DNA from: Rhodopila globiformis
GTDB lineage: Bacteria > Pseudomonadota > Alphaproteobacteria > Acetobacterales > Acetobacteraceae
Direction: 5' to 3'
NCBI RefSeq assembly: GCF_002937115.1
Contig: NZ_NHRY01000260.1
Span: 84,237-148,236 of the forward strand
Length of the DNA: 64,000 bases
In this document: positions 1 through 8,772 of the stretch, piece after piece
How positions within the stretch are numbered: the stretch's first letter is position 1
Layout of the letters: each line of letters starts with the position of its first letter
Translations under genes and position numbers: made by a program
The notes under the pieces: generated by a model
What the model was told of the DNA's origin: nothing
Database searches by the model: none
The model's input: the letters and a program-made list of their open reading frames with translations, nothing else

Positions 1-1192
1 CCGCGAGACGAAGGCTGCGGATTTGCCGCTGGCAATCGATCATTTCCGTTACTTCGCCGGCTGCGTGCGCGCCCAGGAAGGCAGCCTGTCGGAAATCGAC
101 CACGACACCATCGCCTATCATTTCCATGAGCCGCTCGGCGTTGTCGGCCAGATCATTCCGTGGAATTTCCCGCTGCTGATGGCGGTGTGGAAGCTGGCTC
201 CGGCGATTGCCGCGGGCAACTGCGTGGTGCTGAAGCCGGCCGAGCAGACGCCGCTGGCGGTTTTGGTTCTGATGGAAACTATCGCCGATCTGCTGCCGCC
301 TGGCGTGGTGAACGTGGTGACCGGGTTCGGCGTCGAGGCCGGCAAGCCGCTGGCGCAGAACAAGCGCATCGCCAAGATCGCCTTCACCGGCGAAACGACG
401 ACCGGCCGGCTGATCATGCAGTACGCCAGCGAGAATCTGATCCCGGTGACGCTGGAACTCGGCGGCAAGTCGCCCAACATCTTCTTCGCCGACGTCATGG
501 CCGAGGATGACGACTTCCTCGACAAGGCGCTGGAAGGCTTCACCATGTTCGCGCTGAACCAGGGCGAGGTCTGCACCTGCCCGTCGCGCGTCCTGGTGCA
601 CGAAAGCATCTATGAGCGCTTCATCGAACGTGCCGTGGCGCGGACCCGCAAGGTGGTGCAGGGCAGCCCACTCGATCCCGCAACGATGATCGGCGCGCAG
701 GCCTCCAACGACCAGTTGGAAAAGATCCTGTCGTATCTCGACATCGGCAAGCAGGAAGGGGCGAAGGTGCTGACGGGCGGCAATCGCGCCCATCTCGGCG
801 GCGACCTTGAAGGCGGCTTCTACGTGGAGCCGACGATCTTTCAGGGCCACAACCGGATGCGGATCTTCCAGGAGGAGATCTTCGGGCCGGTCGTGTCGGT
901 CACGACCTTCAAGGACGACGACGAGGCGCTCGCCATCGCCAACGACACGCTTTATGGCCTGGGCGCCGGCGTGTGGTCGCGCAACGGCAACCGCGCCTAT
1001 CGCTTCGGCCGGGCGATCCAGGCCGGGCGCGTCTGGACCAACTGCTATCACCTGTATCCCGCGCATGCGGCGTTCGGCGGCTACAAGCAGTCGGGCATCG
1101 GGCGTGAGACGCACAAGATGATGCTGGATCATTACCAACAAACAAAGAACATGCTGGTCAGCTACAGCCCGAAGGCACTGGGCTTCTTCTGA
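1..1192 (+). CDS. NAD-dependent aldehyde dehydrogenase (acetaldehyde-type), 5'-truncated by window edge
   Basis: Oxidises an aldehyde, probably acetaldehyde, to the acid in the cytoplasm. The reading frame is open from base 2, so the N-terminus lies outside the window; the TTG at 23 is internal. Visible ALDH landmarks are the nucleotide-binding stretch with [10 protein letters not shown], the general-base region [11 protein letters not shown], and the nucleophile region [11 protein letters not shown]. The C-terminal part contains the usual EEIFGPV motif. The DUF779 gene and cytochrome c that follow match the known neighbourhood of ExaC/AldB-type acetaldehyde dehydrogenases in alcohol oxidation, which supports acetaldehyde as the substrate by inference. 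Confidence 0.93.
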   Translation, partial: RETKAADLPLAIDHFRYFAGCVRAQEGSLSEIDHDTIAYHFHEPLGVVGQIIPWNFPLLMAVWKLAPAIAAGNCVVLKPAEQTPLAVLVLMETIADLLPPGVVNVVTGFGVEAGKPLAQNKRIAKIAFTGETTTGRLIMQYASENLIPVTLELGGKSPNIFFADVMAEDDDFLDKALEGFTMFALNQGEVCTCPSRVLVHESIYERFIERAVARTRKVVQGSPLDPATMIGAQASNDQLEKILSYLDIGKQEGAKVLTGGNRAHLGGDLEGGFYVEPTIFQGHNRMRIFQEEIFGPVVSVTTFKDDDEALAIANDTLYGLGAGVWSRNGNRAYRFGRAIQAGRVWTNCYHLYPAHAAFGGYKQSGIGRETHKMMLDHYQQTKNMLVSYSPKALGFF

Positions 1193-1198
1193 GCGAGT

Positions 1199-1227
1199 GG
1201 AGCGCGGGCCTTTGTCGCCCGCGCTCC
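1199..1227 (+). other. Intercistronic stem-loop between ALDH and DUF779 genes
   Basis: Perfect 11-bp inverted repeat GGAGCGCGGGC / GCCCGCGCTCC with a 7-nt loop, starting 7 nt after the ALDH stop codon. No T-run follows, so it is not a canonical intrinsic terminator. It could be a processing or stabilising hairpin that sets different expression levels in the operon. Confidence 0.6.
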
Positions 1228-1245
1228 TGCTTCTGGAGTGTTGAG

Positions 1246-1638
1246 ATGGTCGAGCGGGTTCGTGTGACGGAGGCCGCGGAAGCCGTCATCCGCCAACTTG
1301 AAGCGGCGCACGGCAATCTGGTGTTCCATCAGTCCGGCGGCTGCTGCGACGGCAGCGCGCCGATGTGCTACCCACGCAATGAATTCCGCGTCGGCGCGCA
1401 GGACGTCTTCCTGGGAACGATCGCCGGCGTTCCTATGTTCATGGGCGCGGCGCAGTTCGAGTACTGGGCGCACACGCAACTGATTATCGACGTCGTGCCC
1501 GGCCGGGGCGGCGGATTTTCGCTGGAGGCGCCGCTGGGCGTGCGATTTCTAACGCGCAGCCGGGTCTTCACCGACGCCGAGGCGGAGGAATTGAGCCTGG
1601 AAGGGCCGCCAAAGCGGGGCGACGAGGTGACGGAGTGA
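1246..1638 (+). CDS. DUF779 domain protein
   Basis: Protein of 130 residues matching the DUF779 family, which is typically encoded next to acetaldehyde dehydrogenase genes. The conserved N-terminal core contains a cysteine-rich SGGCCDGSAPMC segment (residues about 27-38) that could bind a metal or act in redox chemistry; the biochemical function of the family is not established. It starts at ATG 1246 after a GGAG site and ends overlapping the GGAG/GTG region of the cytochrome gene, so translation of the two is probably coupled. It belongs to a three-gene operon with the upstream dehydrogenase. Confidence 0.88.
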   Translation: MVERVRVTEAAEAVIRQLEAAHGNLVFHQSGGCCDGSAPMCYPRNEFRVGAQDVFLGTIAGVPMFMGAAQFEYWAHTQLIIDVVPGRGGGFSLEAPLGVRFLTRSRVFTDAEAEELSLEGPPKRGDEVTE

Positions 1639-1643
1639 ACGAC

Positions 1644-2048
1644 ATGATGAAGCGGCTGCGACTGTGGGCGGCCCCGGTGATCATCGCCACGGTCTTCGGC
1701 ATGGCGAACGCGGTAGCGGCGGAGCCCGCAACTGACAGTGTGGCGAACGGAAAGGCCATTTTCCAGCGCACCTGCGCCAACTGCCATTCGCTGGAGATTG
1801 GCGTCAACAAAGTCGGACCGAGCCTCTGGCATGTCATGGGGCGGCCGATCGCGGCTGTGCCTGACTTCAATTACTCGAAAAGCCTGCGGGAACGACGGAC
1901 GGACTGGCAGGTCTGGGACGAGGCCACGTTGAACGTCTATCTCCGCAACCCGCGGGAAACCGTTCATAACGTAAAGATGTTCTTCAGGGGCCTGCCCAAT
2001 CCGACGGACCGGGCGGATGTCATAGCGTATCTCAGTACTTTGCAGTAA
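1644..2048 (+). CDS. Secreted class I c-type cytochrome
   Basis: About 134 residues. An N-terminal signal peptide (MMKRLRLW..., hydrophobic core, AVAA cleavage region) is followed by a single heme-binding CANCH motif, a downstream KVGPSLWHVMGR segment typical of small mono-heme cytochromes c, and a C-terminal methionine-containing region (NVKMFFRGLPNP) likely to supply the axial ligand. It is predicted to be periplasmic. ATG 1644 is preferred over GTG 1635 because a GGAG lies 8 nt upstream. The position after the aldehyde dehydrogenase suggests electron transfer in alcohol/aldehyde oxidation; that role is inferred from context. Confidence 0.88.
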   Translation: MMKRLRLWAAPVIIATVFGMANAVAAEPATDSVANGKAIFQRTCANCHSLEIGVNKVGPSLWHVMGRPIAAVPDFNYSKSLRERRTDWQVWDEATLNVYLRNPRETVHNVKMFFRGLPNPTDRADVIAYLSTLQ

Positions 2049-2053
2049 ATATC

Positions 2054-2070
2054 GGAGGGCCCCACCCTCC
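2054..2070. terminator. Short GC hairpin between convergent genes
   Basis: GGAGGG and CCCTCC form a 6-bp stem with a 5-nt loop in the 52-bp gap where the cytochrome gene and the leftward PQQ dehydrogenase gene converge. There is no T-tract on either strand. A bidirectional termination role is only suggested by position. Confidence 0.3.
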
Positions 2071-2100
2071 CGGGCATTCCTGCGGCCGCACGCGGCGAAC

Positions 2101-3444
2101 TCAGGGCGCGGCGTGCACCCGCCAAACGGCATTTCCGACATCATCGGCCACCAACAGGCCACCGTGCCCATCCACCGCCACCCCGACCGGCCGGCCACGG
2201 GCCTCGCCGGCGGCATTGAGGAAACCGGTCAGGACATCCACCGGCTCGCCCTCCGGCTTTCCGTTTACGAACGGAATGAAAATCACCCGGTAGCCGCTCG
2301 GCGGGCGGCGGTTCCAGGAGCCATGCTGGCCGACGAAGGCGCCGGCGGTGAACGGCGGCGGCAGGCCGCTCCGCGCCGTAATCGCCAGCCCCAGCGAGGC
2401 GGTATGCGGTCCCAGCGCATAGTCCGGCGCGATCGCCCGTGCCACAAGGTCCGGTCGTTGCGGCTTCACCCGGTCATCGACGTGCTGGCCGAAATAGCTG
2501 TACGGCCAGCCATAGAAGCCGCCGTCCCGCACCGAGGTCATGTAGTCCGGCACAAGGTCGCTGCCCAGCGCATCGCGCTCGTTCACCGCGGTCCACAGCA
2601 CCGGCGCCGGATCCAGCGCGAAAGCCAGGCCGTTGGGATTGCGCAGGCCGGTGGCAAAGCTGCGGTGCGTGCCGGTGGCGGCATCCACCTGCCAGATCTG
2701 CGCCCTGCCCGCCTCGGCCGCCATGCCGTTCTCGCCGACATTGCTGTTCGATCCGATGCTGACATAGAGGAACCGGCCGTCCGGGCTGGCGACGAGGTTC
2801 TTGGTCCAGTGGTGGTTGAGCCGCCCCGCGGGCAATTCTGTCAGCACCGAACCGGGATCGTCGATGCGCGTCTGGCCAGCGTGATAGGCATAGCGGCGGA
2901 TCGCGTCGGTATCCGCAACGAACAGCCGGTCCCCGACAAGCGCGATGCCGTAGGGCGAGTTCAGTCCCTGCAGGAAAACCGAGCGGACGTCCGCCGTGCC
3001 GCTGCCATGCGTGTCGCGCAGCAGGATCAGCCGGTTGGGGCTGGGCACGCCGGCCCCGGCACGAGACATGATGCGCCGCGCGATGAAGCCGCGCAGGCCG
3101 GAGTCGTCGTCCGGCTTCGGCGGGGTATTCGTTTCGGCGACCAGCACGTCGCCGTTCGGCAGGACATAAACGTTGCGCGGATGGTCGAGACCGGTCGCGA
3201 AGGCATCGACCGCAAGTCCCGGCGCCGGCGTCGGCCGCTCACCGGCGTGCCAGCCGATGGCCGGCGCGACTTTCACCGTCGGGAACAGCGTCCGCACCGG
3301 CGGCGGCAACTGCGGATGCGGGCCGATTCCGGCGGAAAGCGGCAGCTTCGCGCTCTCGCCGCGGGAGGCCATCCCGACCGCGACGCCGGCCAGCACCAGG
3401 ATGACCGCGCCCAGGCTCAATCGTTTCATGGTGCGGCGTTGCAT
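2101..3444 (-). CDS. PQQ-dependent sugar/sorbosone dehydrogenase family protein
   Basis: Protein of 447 residues of the soluble glucose/L-sorbosone dehydrogenase beta-propeller family. The N-terminus has a membrane-spanning signal ([17 protein letters not shown]) directing it to the periplasm. Blade motifs include [38 protein letters not shown] and [19 protein letters not shown], and the C-terminal [16 protein letters not shown] block is characteristic of the family. ATG 3444 is preferred because AGGGG lies 9 nt upstream; ATG 3429 is an alternative. The likely role is quinoprotein oxidation of a sugar or aldose; the substrate cannot be read from sequence. Confidence 0.88.
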   Translation of the reverse strand: MQRRTMKRLSLGAVILVLAGVAVGMASRGESAKLPLSAGIGPHPQLPPPVRTLFPTVKVAPAIGWHAGERPTPAPGLAVDAFATGLDHPRNVYVLPNGDVLVAETNTPPKPDDDSGLRGFIARRIMSRAGAGVPSPNRLILLRDTHGSGTADVRSVFLQGLNSPYGIALVGDRLFVADTDAIRRYAYHAGQTRIDDPGSVLTELPAGRLNHHWTKNLVASPDGRFLYVSIGSNSNVGENGMAAEAGRAQIWQVDAATGTHRSFATGLRNPNGLAFALDPAPVLWTAVNERDALGSDLVPDYMTSVRDGGFYGWPYSYFGQHVDDRVKPQRPDLVARAIAPDYALGPHTASLGLAITARSGLPPPFTAGAFVGQHGSWNRRPPSGYRVIFIPFVNGKPEGEPVDVLTGFLNAAGEARGRPVGVAVDGHGGLLVADDVGNAVWRVHAAP

Positions 3445-3611
3445 GAAAAGCGCCCCTTTCGGTGCCGAAGCGTTGCAGCCGGATCATCGCACGGCACGAA
3501 GACGCCCGGCAAAGCACGGCTGTAGCTTTCATTGTCTGTTCGCGACAAGTTGACCGGACCGGCAGGCGATGGCCTGAAGCACAAGCGCGCCTCGGCCGAC
3601 GCGGGGCAGCG

Positions 3612-4823
3612 CTACCAAAGCCGCCGGCTGGCCAGTTCCGCGCCCTGGGCAAGCGACGTGAGCTTTGCCCAGGCGATGTCGGCATGAACGCGACCGCCCA
3701 GGCCGCAATCGGTCGCGGCGATGACGTTCTCCCGGCCGACGATGTTGGCGAACCGCAGTATTCTCTCAGCCACCAGTTCGGGATGCTCGACAACGTTCGT
3801 GGCGTGGCTGACGACGCCGGGCAGGATCAGCTTGCCCTCCGGCAACCTGACGTCCTGCCAGACGCTCCATTCGTGCTCGTGGCGGACGTTTCCTGCCTCG
3901 AATGAATAAGCCTGGCAGTCGATCGCCAGCATCACGTCGATGATGTCGCGCATCGGAATGTCGGTGGTGTGCGGGCCGTGCCAACTGCCCCAGCACAGAT
4001 GGAAGCGGATCCGGTCCCGGGGCAGGCCTTTGATGGCATGGTTCAATGCCTCGACCCGGCGCATGGAAAATCGCCGGTACGCCTCGACCGTCGGTTCGGG
4101 ATTGATCATATCCCAGTTCTCGGCAATCGACGGGTCGTCGAGTTGCAGGATCAGCCCGCTGTCAACAATCGCCTTGTACTCCTCGCGCATCGCATCGGCG
4201 CAGGCGAACAGGAATTCATCATCGGTCTTGTAATAATCGTTGCCGATGCGCGAGGCGCTGCCCGGGGCGACCGACGTCATGAAGCCTTCCTCGATCCCAT
4301 GGGCTGCCAGCGCCGCCTTGAAATGATCGATGTCGGCCTTGATGGCGGCCTGTCCCGTGTAGGTCAGCGGCCCCACGCAAACCGGGAAGTGCGCCGCCCT
4401 CGGTCCCGTGCTGACGCCTGACTCAGGATCGCCGTAAGCAGCCGCGAACCGCAGCCGGTCACGCCGATCGGCGAAACTCGTCAGCACCACCTCGCCAGGA
4501 TGCGAGCGCCTGGCAGGCATTTCGTACAGGCCCGGACCGGACAGCATGAGACCGCCGAGGCGCTGAAAGGAATAGCTCCACCACGCGCCATAGTTCACCC
4601 GGTGTCCCATCGACTTGCCGAACTCGCCATCGCCCGGAATATCAATGCCGGCCGCCTTCTGGCGGCCCACCACGTCGCCGACCGCGGCGCGGAGCAACGC
4701 CTGGAACCGGGCCTCGTCCATGTCATCGTTGCCGGTCCGGCTGCGGTTGGCCTCGATCAGGCTATCCGGACGCGGCAAGCTGCCGGCATGGCTGGTCAGA
4801 ATGCGGTCTGTGCTCGCTTTCAT
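3612..4823 (-). CDS. Cobalamin-independent methionine synthase II (MetE C-terminal-like) family protein
   Basis: Protein of 403 residues resembling stand-alone MetE C-terminal/UROD-like TIM-barrel proteins. SHAGSLPRPDSL near the N-terminus, the FHLCWGSWHGPH block and a C-terminal AATDCGLGGRVH block carry the His/Cys residues expected to bind zinc in this superfamily. At about 400 residues it is half the length of full MetE, so it lacks the N-terminal barrel and may not be a housekeeping methionine synthase. Members of this family are often annotated as methyltransferases of unknown substrate. The start at ATG 4823 follows GAGAGG at normal spacing. Confidence 0.85.
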   Translation of the reverse strand: MKASTDRILTSHAGSLPRPDSLIEANRSRTGNDDMDEARFQALLRAAVGDVVGRQKAAGIDIPGDGEFGKSMGHRVNYGAWWSYSFQRLGGLMLSGPGLYEMPARRSHPGEVVLTSFADRRDRLRFAAAYGDPESGVSTGPRAAHFPVCVGPLTYTGQAAIKADIDHFKAALAAHGIEEGFMTSVAPGSASRIGNDYYKTDDEFLFACADAMREEYKAIVDSGLILQLDDPSIAENWDMINPEPTVEAYRRFSMRRVEALNHAIKGLPRDRIRFHLCWGSWHGPHTTDIPMRDIIDVMLAIDCQAYSFEAGNVRHEHEWSVWQDVRLPEGKLILPGVVSHATNVVEHPELVAERILRFANIVGRENVIAATDCGLGGRVHADIAWAKLTSLAQGAELASRRLW

Positions 4824-4949
4824 AGTTTCCTCTCCGAATTATTTGCCGGGCCGTTCGCCGGCCACGGCAACCCGGGCGGGGCGACGCCGGGCAACAATCG
4901 CTTTCGGCCCGGGGCATCAGGTCCAGCAGATCGATTGCAACTCCACCCG

Positions 4950-6677
4950 TCAAGCCGTTCTCGCCTGAGGGCCGTTCCTACCCACCCGGATCAAATGCCG
5001 CACCCGTGGCTTCCCCTGGATCTGGAAGCCGGTCGCCGCTTTTCGCAGTTCCCACCCAAGCTCCGTGATCCGTTCGCGCTGGCGCAGGTACTCCAGCCAG
5101 GACGCGCTGTGGAACGTTTCGATGAAGACCCCTTCGTCGTCCGCATCCTCGTACACCGCCCAGTCATACGCGTCGTTGCGTAGGCGTTCCGCCCCAAGCC
5201 GGCGCACGACATCCAGGAACGCCTCGCGATCGGCAGGGCGAATGCGGTACTCGATGTCGATCTGCACCGGCCCGCTGTCCGGCCGCACCTCGGCGGCCAG
5301 CACCGGCGCCGGCCAGTGCATCGAGGGCGTGACATCCACCCCTTCCGCGATCCGCAGCCGGCAACGCCGCAGCAACGGGATCGCGACCAGCAGGCAGGCC
5401 GCCGCGGCCAGCAAAGTTTCGGATGAACCGATGGCGGCGGCGACCTGACCCCAGGCCACGCTGCCCAGAGTCAGGCTGCCGAACAGCACTTTCGCGAACA
5501 CGCCAAGGCCCCGCCCGCGCACCCAACCGGGCACCGAAGCCTGCGCCGCGACATTGATGGTGGCCAGCACGGCGATCCAGCACAGCCCCGCCAGCAGGCT
5601 CGCGGCGAGCGCCGTCGGCACGTCGTATGCCATCGCATAGAGCGCCATGGCGCCGGCTGTCCCGACCGTGCCGGCGACCACGAGACTGTCGGCGCTCATC
5701 CGCTCGCGCAGCCACGGCAACAGGAACGTGCCGGCGACCGAGCCGACGCCAATCGTGGCGAGCAGGATGCCATAGCCCTGCATCCCGCCGCCGATCTGGC
5801 TCCGCGCCAGCGCCGGTAGCAGCGCCCAGTAAGCGGCAGCGAACGGAAAGAACCCGCCGCCCCGCATCAGCGCGGCGCGCAGTTCCGGATTGTAGCGGGC
5901 GTGCCGCAGTCCGGCGAGCATGGCACGGCCGATATGTTCCGACGGCAACGAGGGCGCCTCGCGCCGCTCCACGCGCCACAGCAGAACGGCGGTGATCATG
6001 ACGACGTTGCTCACCGCGTTCAGCCAGAACGGCGCGGCCATCCCGAGGCCCGCGATGACGGTGCCGATCAGCGCCGGTCCGACGACACGGCTGAGGCTGA
6101 CGCCGAAACTGTTGAGCGTTACGGCGGACGGCAGTTCCTCCTGACTGACGAGTTGCGGCAGCACCGCCTGCCACGTCGGCAGGATCAGCGCGATTGCGGT
6201 TCCCGAAACGAAGGTGACGGCAAGCAATGTTGCGGGCGTTGCCTGGTTGAACAGGACCAGGGCCGCGAAGCCGGCGATGAACGGCGTGGTAAGCAACTGC
6301 GTGGCCAGCAGAAGCCGCCGCCGGTCGATGATGTCGGCCAGCGCGCCGGCGGGAAAGCCGAACAGGAACACCGGCAGCGCCATTGCCGCCTGCACCAGCG
6401 CGACCGTCGAAGGATTGCCGCTGAGCTCGGTCATCAGCCACCCGGAGGCGGCATTCTGCAGCCACGTGCCGATGTTGGATGCGACCATGGCCACCCACAA
6501 CAGGGTGAAGACGGCGTGGCGGAACGGGCTCCAGGATGCCGACAGGGCCAGCGCTGCCGTGGGTTCCTGCGGATCAGGCTCGGGGGGTCTGTCTGGCAGT
6601 TGGGTCAGGACGCATGCCTCCGGCCGGAACCGTGCCTCCGCGCGGCGCCACGGAGACGGGATGCGCGACGATAGCAT
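4950..6677 (-). CDS. MFS transporter, EntS-like (MFS_3) with C-terminal dimeric-barrel-like domain
   Basis: About 575 residues. The first about 430 residues form a 12-helix MFS domain of the enterobactin-exporter-like MFS_3 family (SNIGTWLQNAASGWLMTELS, then DIIDRRRLLLATQ as the cytoplasmic loop motif). The last about 120 residues form a soluble domain resembling the ferredoxin-like/antibiotic-monooxygenase fold often attached to this family (VQIDIEYRIRPADREAFLDV). This suggests export of a small molecule, substrate unknown. The start is uncertain: the frame is open to 6785, which would overlap the upstream methyltransferase stop, so ATG 6677 is a compromise; no clear ribosome-binding site is seen. 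Confidence 0.82.
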   Translation of the reverse strand: MLSSRIPSPWRRAEARFRPEACVLTQLPDRPPEPDPQEPTAALALSASWSPFRHAVFTLLWVAMVASNIGTWLQNAASGWLMTELSGNPSTVALVQAAMALPVFLFGFPAGALADIIDRRRLLLATQLLTTPFIAGFAALVLFNQATPATLLAVTFVSGTAIALILPTWQAVLPQLVSQEELPSAVTLNSFGVSLSRVVGPALIGTVIAGLGMAAPFWLNAVSNVVMITAVLLWRVERREAPSLPSEHIGRAMLAGLRHARYNPELRAALMRGGGFFPFAAAYWALLPALARSQIGGGMQGYGILLATIGVGSVAGTFLLPWLRERMSADSLVVAGTVGTAGAMALYAMAYDVPTALAASLLAGLCWIAVLATINVAAQASVPGWVRGRGLGVFAKVLFGSLTLGSVAWGQVAAAIGSSETLLAAAACLLVAIPLLRRCRLRIAEGVDVTPSMHWPAPVLAAEVRPDSGPVQIDIEYRIRPADREAFLDVVRRLGAERLRNDAYDWAVYEDADDEGVFIETFHSASWLEYLRQRERITELGWELRKAATGFQIQGKPRVRHLIRVGRNGPQARTA

Positions 6678-6774
6678 TGGTGCCATTGGCATCGATACGT
6701 GGGGCGCGGGCCGCAGGCGCGCACACGACCGGTACAGGCTGATCACATTACGGCGGGCCGCGGGGCGGCCGCAG

Positions 6775-7539
6775 CTACGCCGCAACCGCTTCGATCATCA
6801 GGGTATCGAGCATGAACGATCCGTCCGGCTCGATGCTGAAATGAGAGCGCACCTCGCTCGAGGCCGCCGCCTGCAGCGCCCGGATCATGCGGATGTTCTC
6901 CTCCGGCGTGCGCATCCGCGCGGTCCAGACGGGAAAATCCATGCGCAGCCGCCAGATCCGGCAGCCGCGGACGGCAAAGCCGCAGCGTGCCAGGGCGTCC
7001 GTCCATTCCGACATTGCATAATCCCGGACATGCGAGCCGTCCCGCAGCAGTTCGACCGCCTGCAGATGGGTGTCGAGCAACGCCCGGCCCGGTGAAAAGA
7101 CGTCGATGAAGACGGCTGGAGCGCCGGCCTTGATCACGCGGCGCGCCTGCCGCACGCCACCCTCGAAGTCCTGCCAGTGGTGGGCGGAAAAGCGGCAGGC
7201 GATGAAGTCGAACGTGCCGGCCTCGAACGGCAGGCGCTCGGCGCGCGCCTCGGCGGTTTCGATGTTGGCCAGTCCCCGGCCGCGGGCTGTCGCGGCGACC
7301 GCCGCCAGCATCTCGGCCGACAGGTCGCAGGCCGTGACCTTCCGCGCGTGCCGGGCCAGCAGATAGGCGACATGGCCGCCGCCGGTGCCCAGGTCCAGCG
7401 CGTGCGCCGGAGCGGCCTGCGCGACGATCGTCTCCAGCGCCGCCAGATCCTCGCCCTGCGCATGCACTGCGCTTTCGACATAGGCTTTTGCCCGGGGCCC
7501 GAACTGGTCCGCGACGACGTCTTCATGAGCTCTCTGCAT
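6775..7539 (-). CDS. Class I SAM-dependent methyltransferase
   Basis: Protein of 254 residues with SAM-binding motif I (ALDLGTGGGHVAYLLA), the acidic post-I region (VTACDLSAEML) and motif IV-like region (FDFIACRFSAHHW), as in the UbiE/methyltransferase-11 family. Cytoplasmic; the substrate is unknown. The start is ATG 7539 with GGGAGG upstream. It is divergently transcribed from the MmyB-like regulator 83 bp away, the arrangement expected if that regulator controls it; this is inference. Confidence 0.88.
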   Translation of the reverse strand: MQRAHEDVVADQFGPRAKAYVESAVHAQGEDLAALETIVAQAAPAHALDLGTGGGHVAYLLARHARKVTACDLSAEMLAAVAATARGRGLANIETAEARAERLPFEAGTFDFIACRFSAHHWQDFEGGVRQARRVIKAGAPAVFIDVFSPGRALLDTHLQAVELLRDGSHVRDYAMSEWTDALARCGFAVRGCRIWRLRMDFPVWTARMRTPEENIRMIRALQAAASSEVRSHFSIEPDGSFMLDTLMIEAVAA

Positions 7540-7585
7540 GGATGCCTCCCCGTGGATGGCGCAAGGATGCCCGGACGCCAGCCTG

Positions 7586-7615
7586 TTACAAGAGGAACGT
7601 TTATCCTGGTATAAA
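7586..7615 (+). promoter_or_regulatory. Candidate promoter of the MmyB-like regulator, with dyad over the -10 box
   Basis: TTACAA (7586-7591) and TATAAA (7610-7615) are 18 bp apart. A transcript would begin at about 7622, immediately at the ATG of the regulator (7623), which predicts a leaderless mRNA. The dyad TTTAT-N6-ATAAA (7600-7615) covers the -10 box and could be an operator for autoregulation or for control of the divergent methyltransferase gene. Confidence 0.45.
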
Positions 7616-7622
7616 TGGTGCC

Positions 7623-8393
7623 ATGCTCGATCCGGACCAGAGACGCCTGCTTGGCGATTTCGTGCGGGCGCACCGCGAGCGGCTGCGTCCCGACGCCCCG
7701 GGCGGGCGGCGGCGAACGCCGGGGCTGCGGCGCGAGGAACTTGCCGCCCGCGCCGGCATCAGCGCCACCTGGTGCGCCTGGATCGAGCAGGGTCGTGACG
7801 TGCAGGCCTCACCGCAGGCGCTGGGGCGGCTGGCACGGGCGCTGTCCCTCTCCCGCGCCGAGCGCACCTATCTGTTCGAGCTGGCCGATCGGCGTGATCC
7901 GGACAGCGAGGCCGGCGAGGCGGCGGACGAGGCGCCGGCGTCGTTGCGGGAAATGGTGCAGGCGGTCGCACCCCCGGCCTATGGCCTCGACCGGTTCTGG
8001 AACGCATGCTGCTGGAATGCCGCCGCGATGCATTTGTTCCGCGGCTGGCTGGATGCCGGCGCCCAGCGCAACCTGCTGCGCTATATCTTCCTGGATGCGC
8101 AGGCACGCGCGCTGATCCCCGACTGGGAACACCGGGCGCGGCGGGTGCTGGCGGAATTCCGTGCCGATTACAGCCACAATCTGAAGGACAAACGGATGCA
8201 GTCGATGGTGGCGGCGTTGCGCGCGGAAAGCGTCTTGTTCGCCCGGGCCTGGGGCGAGCAGGGCGTGCTGGACCGCACCGGCGGCCTGCGCAGTTTCACC
8301 CACCCCGAGCTTGGCCCGCTGCGATTCCGCCAGCATACCTTTACGCCTGCGGATCGGCAGGACTTCAAGCTGGTATTGCTGATGCCGGCCTGA
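7623..8393 (+). CDS. XRE/MmyB-like helix-turn-helix transcriptional regulator
   Basis: Protein of 256 residues. The N-terminal domain has the pattern of actinobacterial/proteobacterial MmyB-type regulators: LGDFVRAHRERL, RRTPGLRREELAARAGIS and WIEQGRDVQASPQALGRLAR (HTH, residues about 10-80). The rest is the MmyB-like ligand-binding (PAS-like) domain, ending in HPELGPLRFRQHTF. ATG 7623 is chosen because the conserved domain starts there, although the frame is open upstream to 7488. In this family such regulators usually control a divergently transcribed oxidoreductase or methyltransferase; here the neighbour is a methyltransferase. Confidence 0.88.
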   Translation: MLDPDQRRLLGDFVRAHRERLRPDAPGGRRRTPGLRREELAARAGISATWCAWIEQGRDVQASPQALGRLARALSLSRAERTYLFELADRRDPDSEAGEAADEAPASLREMVQAVAPPAYGLDRFWNACCWNAAAMHLFRGWLDAGAQRNLLRYIFLDAQARALIPDWEHRARRVLAEFRADYSHNLKDKRMQSMVAALRAESVLFARAWGEQGVLDRTGGLRSFTHPELGPLRFRQHTFTPADRQDFKLVLLMPA

Positions 8394-8540
8394 GGGTCCG
8401 CGCCGGCTGAACGGACCGCATCGCCAACAATCTATCCCGCGCGGCACGGCGCTGCGGTGGGCGATGTGATCTGGTTCACACCCGCCAAAACCAGTTCCTG
8501 GCACCATGACAGTCATTGCAGCAACAGGAGGAACGTCATC

Positions 8541-8747
8541 ATGCCGTGGTCCGACGCCAACGACAGCCTTGTCGCCCCGCATCAGCAAATTCCACGCGAT
8601 CCGGTCGAGCTGACGCCGGCCGAGGCGTCCCTGGTATCCGGCGGCGTAATGTGCAGCCGCGACCCGGGCGTGCAGGTCCTGGTATGGTTTGCGACGGGAG
8701 GGATGGGTATCGGCTACCGGAACGGTCCGTTCACCTGCTGGGGCTAG
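8541..8747 (+). CDS. Small peptide with double-glycine leader (bacteriocin-like precursor candidate)
   Basis: Protein of 68 residues. ATG 8541 is preceded by CAGGAGGAA at ideal spacing, which decides the start although the frame is open to 8457. Residues 1-35 form a hydrophilic leader ending ELTPAEASLVSGG, which fits the double-glycine leader consensus (hydrophobic residues at about -12, -7 and -4, GG at -2/-1). The 33-residue C-terminal part is hydrophobic and glycine-rich and has two cysteines (VMCSRD and FTCWG) that could form a disulfide. No peptidase-containing ABC transporter or modification enzyme lies nearby, so maturation would need genes elsewhere. Function is inferred from leader pattern only. 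Confidence 0.55.
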   Translation: MPWSDANDSLVAPHQQIPRDPVELTPAEASLVSGGVMCSRDPGVQVLVWFATGGMGIGYRNGPFTCWG

Positions 8748-8772
8748 CAAAGCGCCAGTTCGTCCCGGCACC

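Noticed and set aside
2113..3525. Long plus-strand open frame antisense to the PQQ dehydrogenase
   Set aside because: High GC makes long antisense frames common; the product is Arg/Ala/Gly rich without a domain, while the minus strand encodes a clear family.
8457..8540. Longer N-terminus for the double-glycine peptide
   Set aside because: The strong CAGGAGGAA site directly precedes ATG 8541 and the upstream codons look like promoter sequence.
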